From contig NC_088300.1 of NCBI RefSeq assembly GCF_032854445.1, positions 51,019,682 to 51,083,681 of the forward strand: 64,000 nucleotides of DNA, in the 5' to 3' direction. The stretch is from Liolophura sinensis (Eukaryota; Mollusca; Polyplacophora; Chitonida; Chitonidae). Positions 60,156 through 64,000 of the stretch are shown here, piece after piece. Numbering within the stretch: position 1 is the stretch's first letter; every line of letters starts with the position of its first letter. Made by a program: the position numbers and the translations under genes. The notes under the pieces are model-generated. The model had not been told where the DNA came from. It made no database searches and saw only the letters and a list, made by a program, of their open reading frames with translations.

Positions 60156-60623
60156 TCAGACATGTACTCGTCCCATAAAACATTTGCCAATCTTCTTCAA
60201 GGAGGCAGTGAGCTTCCCCTTGACACCAGCGTGGTATCTCTTGGCTTGTTTTGTCGGGACATCCGCATAACGGGCAATGTCTTTGTCATTCACACAAACC
60301 GGAAGCTCTGCTGTGGCATTCTGAGACATATTGAGGGCTGCAAGCTGAGATTGGCCAATGTGTAAAACCCCTTTTCTGGTCATTGTTTCTTGTCGATGTG
60401 CTACACCTCGTAGGATGGCCTCAAATGCTCGCTTCTTCATCTGTCGTTCTTCCCTATCGAGGAAGTAGAGTTGTTTCTCCGGTTTTGCACCAAACTGCAC
60501 CTTTCTTGAAGGATCGGTGATGAATATTCCTGAAAAACAGGACTGAATTTCAACCGGACACCGCATCCTACGGTAGATGGGCTCACACGGAGCTTCACTA
60601 TTGTCAGATATAATCCTCATGTT
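60156..60623 (-). CDS. Uncharacterised protein, probable terminal coding exon (~155 aa)
   Basis: I do not recognise this protein. An open frame runs from a good splice acceptor (CTTTTTCTCTTGCAG, cut before 60623) to a stop at 60156, with the first ATG at 60620 (MRIISDNSEAPCEP). The product is basic and soluble, with no membrane segment or signal peptide. It has a cysteine-containing N-terminal third (CEPIYRRMRCPVEIQSC), a charged LDREERQMKKRAFEAILRG helix-like stretch and a Lys/Arg-rich C-terminus (KLTASLKKIGKCFMGR). The acceptor implies at least one upstream exon, coding or leader, which I could not place. A decayed copy at 59361-59490 shows that the sequence was duplicated. Codon usage looks coding, but there is no family support. 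Confidence 0.45.
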   Translation of the reverse strand, partial: NMRIISDNSEAPCEPIYRRMRCPVEIQSCFSGIFITDPSRKVQFGAKPEKQLYFLDREERQMKKRAFEAILRGVAHRQETMTRKGVLHIGQSQLAALNMSQNATAELPVCVNDKDIARYADVPTKQAKRYHAGVKGKLTASLKKIGKCFMGRVHV

Positions 60624-61049
60624 CTGCAAGAGAAAAAGTTAAAACTTATAGGCCTACAGCTCATATTCGACAAGTGTAACATTAGGAAATAGTTGTTTAA
60701 CTGACAATGATTGCATAAGAAACTGTCACACCATTTATATTTTATACGCGAAAGTAAACTACTCATAAAATACTCAGTCCATTTTAAACTTGTCGTCTTT
60801 CTTCTCCCCGTGTATTTAGGCATTTGTGAAACTTGTCACGAACTAATTGCATTGCGTAGTCAATAAACAGTTTGAGGAAAAGAGTACTATATCTACGTAT
60901 AGTATTATAATTTGAAATGCATACACGTCCATAAACTCACTTGTTGACTGTCTTTTGAGAACAAATTGCAGAAAATTGGTTGTCGCCTGAATGATATTCA
61001 ACTATGTAGAATTTCTTCTCCTGAAAGGTGATTATGACATGTCGAAACA

Positions 61050-61330
61050 ATAGGCTGACGTCATTCGTGACGTGTTATCACTCGGCGTCATAAATACAAT
61101 GAAAAAAACCCAACGCACGCGGAAATCCCCGAAGAGTTCCGAGTGACGTTGACGTTGCGATTCTGTTGAATCCATGCGTGGAAACATACATTCGTATATA
61201 TACCAGCCGTCAACCAATAAAGACGTTCCAGGTCAATAATCGCAAGGCCAATTCCCAAAACGACGTATAACACAAACCACCGAAGAACTAAGAAAGTATA
61301 TAAAGTACGAAAACAGGCTGGAATCATGCA
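61050..61330 (+). promoter_or_regulatory. Promoter-like region: TGACGT cluster, two CCAAT boxes, TATA box
   Basis: A full cAMP-response-type TGACGTCA at 61056-61063 is followed by TGACGTG (61068), a TGACGC half-site on the other strand (61085-61090) and two overlapping TGACGT (61144 and 61150). CCAAT occurs at 61214 and 61248, and TATATAAAG at 61297-61305. In plus orientation the order (CRE, CCAAT, TATA) is textbook, with a start near 61325-61330. No long frame follows at once; GCCAG|gtatat near 61376 could be a leader-exon donor. The minus strand also has a TATA-like run at 61194-61204, so direction is uncertain. Confidence 0.4.
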
Positions 61331-61827
61331 AAGAGAAGCAGTCAACGGTTTTTAATTATGTTGGGACGACGCCAGGTATATATGTTCTAAGCAATTGAGT
61401 GAAATCAGTATTTAAATCGTGTACCATGCTGAAATATCAATTGTCGACCACAAAATATGTATCTCAGATTAGCTGTGGAAAGGTGACCACAAAGCGTTGA
61501 AAGCTATAGAAAGACTATATGTTTAATGATATAATTTAGAGGAAGTGTTCAAATGTTTGGATGTAGGCCTATACGGTATAGATATTAATGACCAAATATG
61601 ACAATTTGTAATGTTAAAACACTGTAATTATATCATTGAATGATCTCAAATGACGACCTTTATGCATGTAGTGTATTGTTACCAATTACACATAAGCTAG
61701 AGCGTAAGGACGAAAGTTCAATGTTAATTTATTTTGTTGGGGAATGTTTGTTTGATATGTCGGTGGCGCGTTTTTCCGGTGGAGGGAAGCGGGAAGAGGT
61801 CCTTGGAAAACATCACCGAGGAATCTG

Positions 61828-62006
61828 AAGGCATGGATAAACACCACGAAAGTCCAGAAGGCATGGATAAAAGCCACGAAGGTCCAGAAGGCATGGATAA
61901 ACGCCACGAAGGTCCAGAAGGCATGGATAAACGCCACGAAGGTCCAGAAGGCATGGATAAATGCCACCAAGGTCCAGAAGGCATGGACAAACGCCACGAA
62001 GGTCCC
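61828..62006 (+). repeat. 30-bp minisatellite, ~6 copies
   Basis: GAAGGCATGGATAAACGCCA, then CGAAGGTCCA, repeats about six times. The period is divisible by three, so frames are open on both strands (EGMDKRHEGP on the plus strand). The plus frame extends upstream to 61734 but lacks an ATG before the repeats, so coding is not supported. Confidence 0.9.
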
Positions 62007-63379
62007 AGGATACAATTCTCCTGCTGGAGAAATAATATAGACTAGTTAGTGATTCTTTTGATTACATGTTCTTGTTGTCCTCTGGAATGTAAGAGCTTTG
62101 TTAAAGAATACATATGGCATATTTATCATACGAAAATTCCCATCTTTTAAGAGACTATTTCAATCGTGAGAAGTTTTCACTTTATTATTGTCGGGTACTG
62201 GAGTTCAGGGCTCATAATCCATCCCTTTGGAAATAATCATCCCTTTGGAAATAAGGGAGGTGGTTATCTCCCTTGTACTATCATTATCAGCTTCCGATCA
62301 CGAAGTATCCACCATCAAGAAATGTATCGAGGATGCTTAACCTTGTGGTAAATTTGTACAATCTCTCCCAAATCATGTGGCCATTATAGTTGGTTTATAA
62401 CGCACGATTGAAATTCAAGAGATACGGCTCTGTCTATGGCACCCTGTTCTGATTGGCTGGATTATTTTGGAATGTCGCTAGTATAAGACGAAGGCCATGG
62501 CCGTTTGATTCCAGCGATTTTAAAAGTGGAGAAAACAAAAAAATTACACAAGGTTCAAATAAAAGAGTGCGAGGAGTTATTCATAGATGTGGTCTTTTTT
62601 TTTTACGAGAAAAATACACTTGAAAAAATTGTTTATATGGCGATTTGTGACCACCACTTTGCATACCGGTATATAGTCAGTGTGTAATAATGTTATAAAT
62701 TGGGATGTAACACATGTTTAATAAATATATTTGCACTAGAATTTGGTCTTTTCAGCTGACAAATGTGTTCAACATGGATTTTGTTTATATATATATTTTT
62801 ACTACATTCATAAATATTATCACAATTCAGATTAAATGCATATGTTTGGATATAATCAACAAATTTACATTCAAATAAATTGATAAGACAAGCATCATCC
62901 TTATTGGAACGTTATTATGCAATGGCGATAAATACCAAAGGGTGTTTGCAGATACCCACCATACAAATATTATCAAATATCCTTTTCTTCTGAATAAAAA
63001 AAAGAAGAAAAAAAGATATATTTGCAAACAAGTTTTGGTGTTCTTTCATCTGATATTGGAATCATTTTTACGTTTTCTTCTCCTTTAAATTTCTCCCCTT
63101 TTTCGTGTATATCATGTAGATTCATAGATTACTATGTATGGCATCGATAGTGAAACAAGCTTCAGCTCCGCGTGTAACACCAACTGCCTCGGCTCATTGT
63201 CCTGGTCCCGGTTTTCAAAACTGTCAAAAGGCTTAATACCAGATTTAGCTTTAAGCCAAGTCTTCAAGTTTTGTAAGTAGCCCTAAAAACCCGGTATAGC
63301 ATTATATTAAACGTGAAATAAATTTCCTACTGTTATACTTATATACTCTTATAGCTTAATGCCCGAATTAGCTTATAGA

Positions 63380-64000
63380 CACTGATGTGGACCACCTACA
63401 CGCTGTCTTATAAACACTCTGGTGCGAACCGCCTGCACGCTGTCTTATAGACATCCTGATGCCGGCCGCCTGCACACTGTCTTCTATACACTCTGATGCG
63501 GACCGCCTGTACGCTGTCTTATAGACACCCTGATGCCGGCCGCCTGCACGCTGTCTTTTAGACACCCTGATGCCGGGCGCCTGCACACTGTCTTCTATAC
63601 ACTCTGATGGGGATTGCCTGCATACTGTCTTCTATACACTCTGATGCGGACCACCTGCACGCTGTCTTATAAACACTCTGATGCAAACCGCCTGCACGCT
63701 GTCTTATAGACACTCTGATGCCGGCCGCCTGCACGCTGTCTTCTATACACTGTGATGTGGACCACCTGTATGCTGTCTTAAAGACACCCTGATGCCGGCC
63801 GCCTGCACGCTGTCTTTTAGACACCCTGATGCCGGCCGCCTGCATGCTGTCTTCTATACATTCTGATGCAGACCGCCTGCATGCTGTCTTATAGAAACTC
63901 TGATGCGGACAGCCTGCACACTGTCTTATAGACACCCTGATGCGCACCGCCTTCACGCTGTCTTATAGAAACACTGATGCGGACCACCTACATGCTGTCT
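63380..64000. repeat. 37-bp minisatellite (~16 copies), continuing past the window edge
   Basis: Units combine CTGATGCCGGCCGCCTGCA, then CGCTGTCTTATAGACAC, with changes such as CTATACACT for TATAGACAC. The period is 37 bp, so frames rotate and the apparent minus-strand ORFs are artefacts. GC content is well above the surroundings. Confidence 0.93.

Larger units (their letters stand above)
60624..64000. other. Right-hand flank, mostly without recognised genes
   Basis: Apart from the promoter-like region and the two minisatellites, nothing is supported. An AT-rich stretch at 62700-63130 is featureless. A short direct repeat (ATCCCTTTGGAAATAA) occurs near 62221-62253. Confidence 0.5.

Noticed and set aside
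61734..62045. 103-codon plus-strand ORF ending in EGMDKRHEGP repeats
   Set aside because: No ATG before the repeat block; the reverse strand is equally open over the 30-bp repeat.
1..64000. CRISPR array or bacterial operon
   Set aside because: The repeats are head-to-tail without unique spacers, and the genes are intron-rich metazoan genes.

Overview
This is animal (metazoan) nuclear DNA. Genes are split by many GT-AG introns, the sequence is AT-rich, and long stretches are intergenic with SINEs, DNA transposons and minisatellites. The SINE 3' tail and the protein sequences suggest a marine invertebrate, probably a lophotrochozoan such as a mollusc. That placement is inference. No species can be read from the window.

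Layout. (1) 292-15269 (+): the last 13 exons of exportin-7 (XPO7). Its introns hold a 5.9-kb, 47-bp satellite, a 45-bp minisatellite, several SINEs and one minor-spliceosome AT-AC intron. (2) 20137-29707 (-): a seven-exon tetraspanin of the TspanC8 group (TSPAN33-like) with an unusual ~680-residue acidic N-terminal extension. (3) 29708-42962: a gene-poor interval with a Tc1/mariner-type MITE, another fold-back element, a tRNA-derived SINE and small tandem repeats. (4) 42963-50781 (-): a second, conventional TspanC8 tetraspanin (286 aa) with the same seven-exon plan. (5) 51152-53964: a piggyBac transposon with matching terminal inverted repeats and TTAA duplications. Its transposase is broken by a small internal deletion and frameshift. 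(6) 55560-58078 (+): a complete four-exon SDHD gene, the membrane anchor of mitochondrial complex II. (7) 58079-64000: an unrecognised minus-strand exon (60156-60623), a decayed copy of it, a promoter-like cluster of TGACGT, CCAAT and TATA motifs, and two minisatellites, the last running off the window edge.

The genes are not one pathway: nuclear transport (XPO7), membrane scaffolding of the kind TspanC8 proteins give ADAM10 (two tandem tetraspanins), and respiration (SDHD). The two tetraspanins are clear paralogues: same orientation, every coding intron in phase 0, and 48-bp and 117-bp exons of identical length.

The most interesting points are the long repeat-bearing cytoplasmic tail on the first tetraspanin, the satellite that appears to have grown out of the interior of a SINE, and the AT-AC intron in XPO7. 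All splice sites were placed by eye from GT/AG (or AT/AC) signals, phase continuity and family protein sequence. No transcript data were available.
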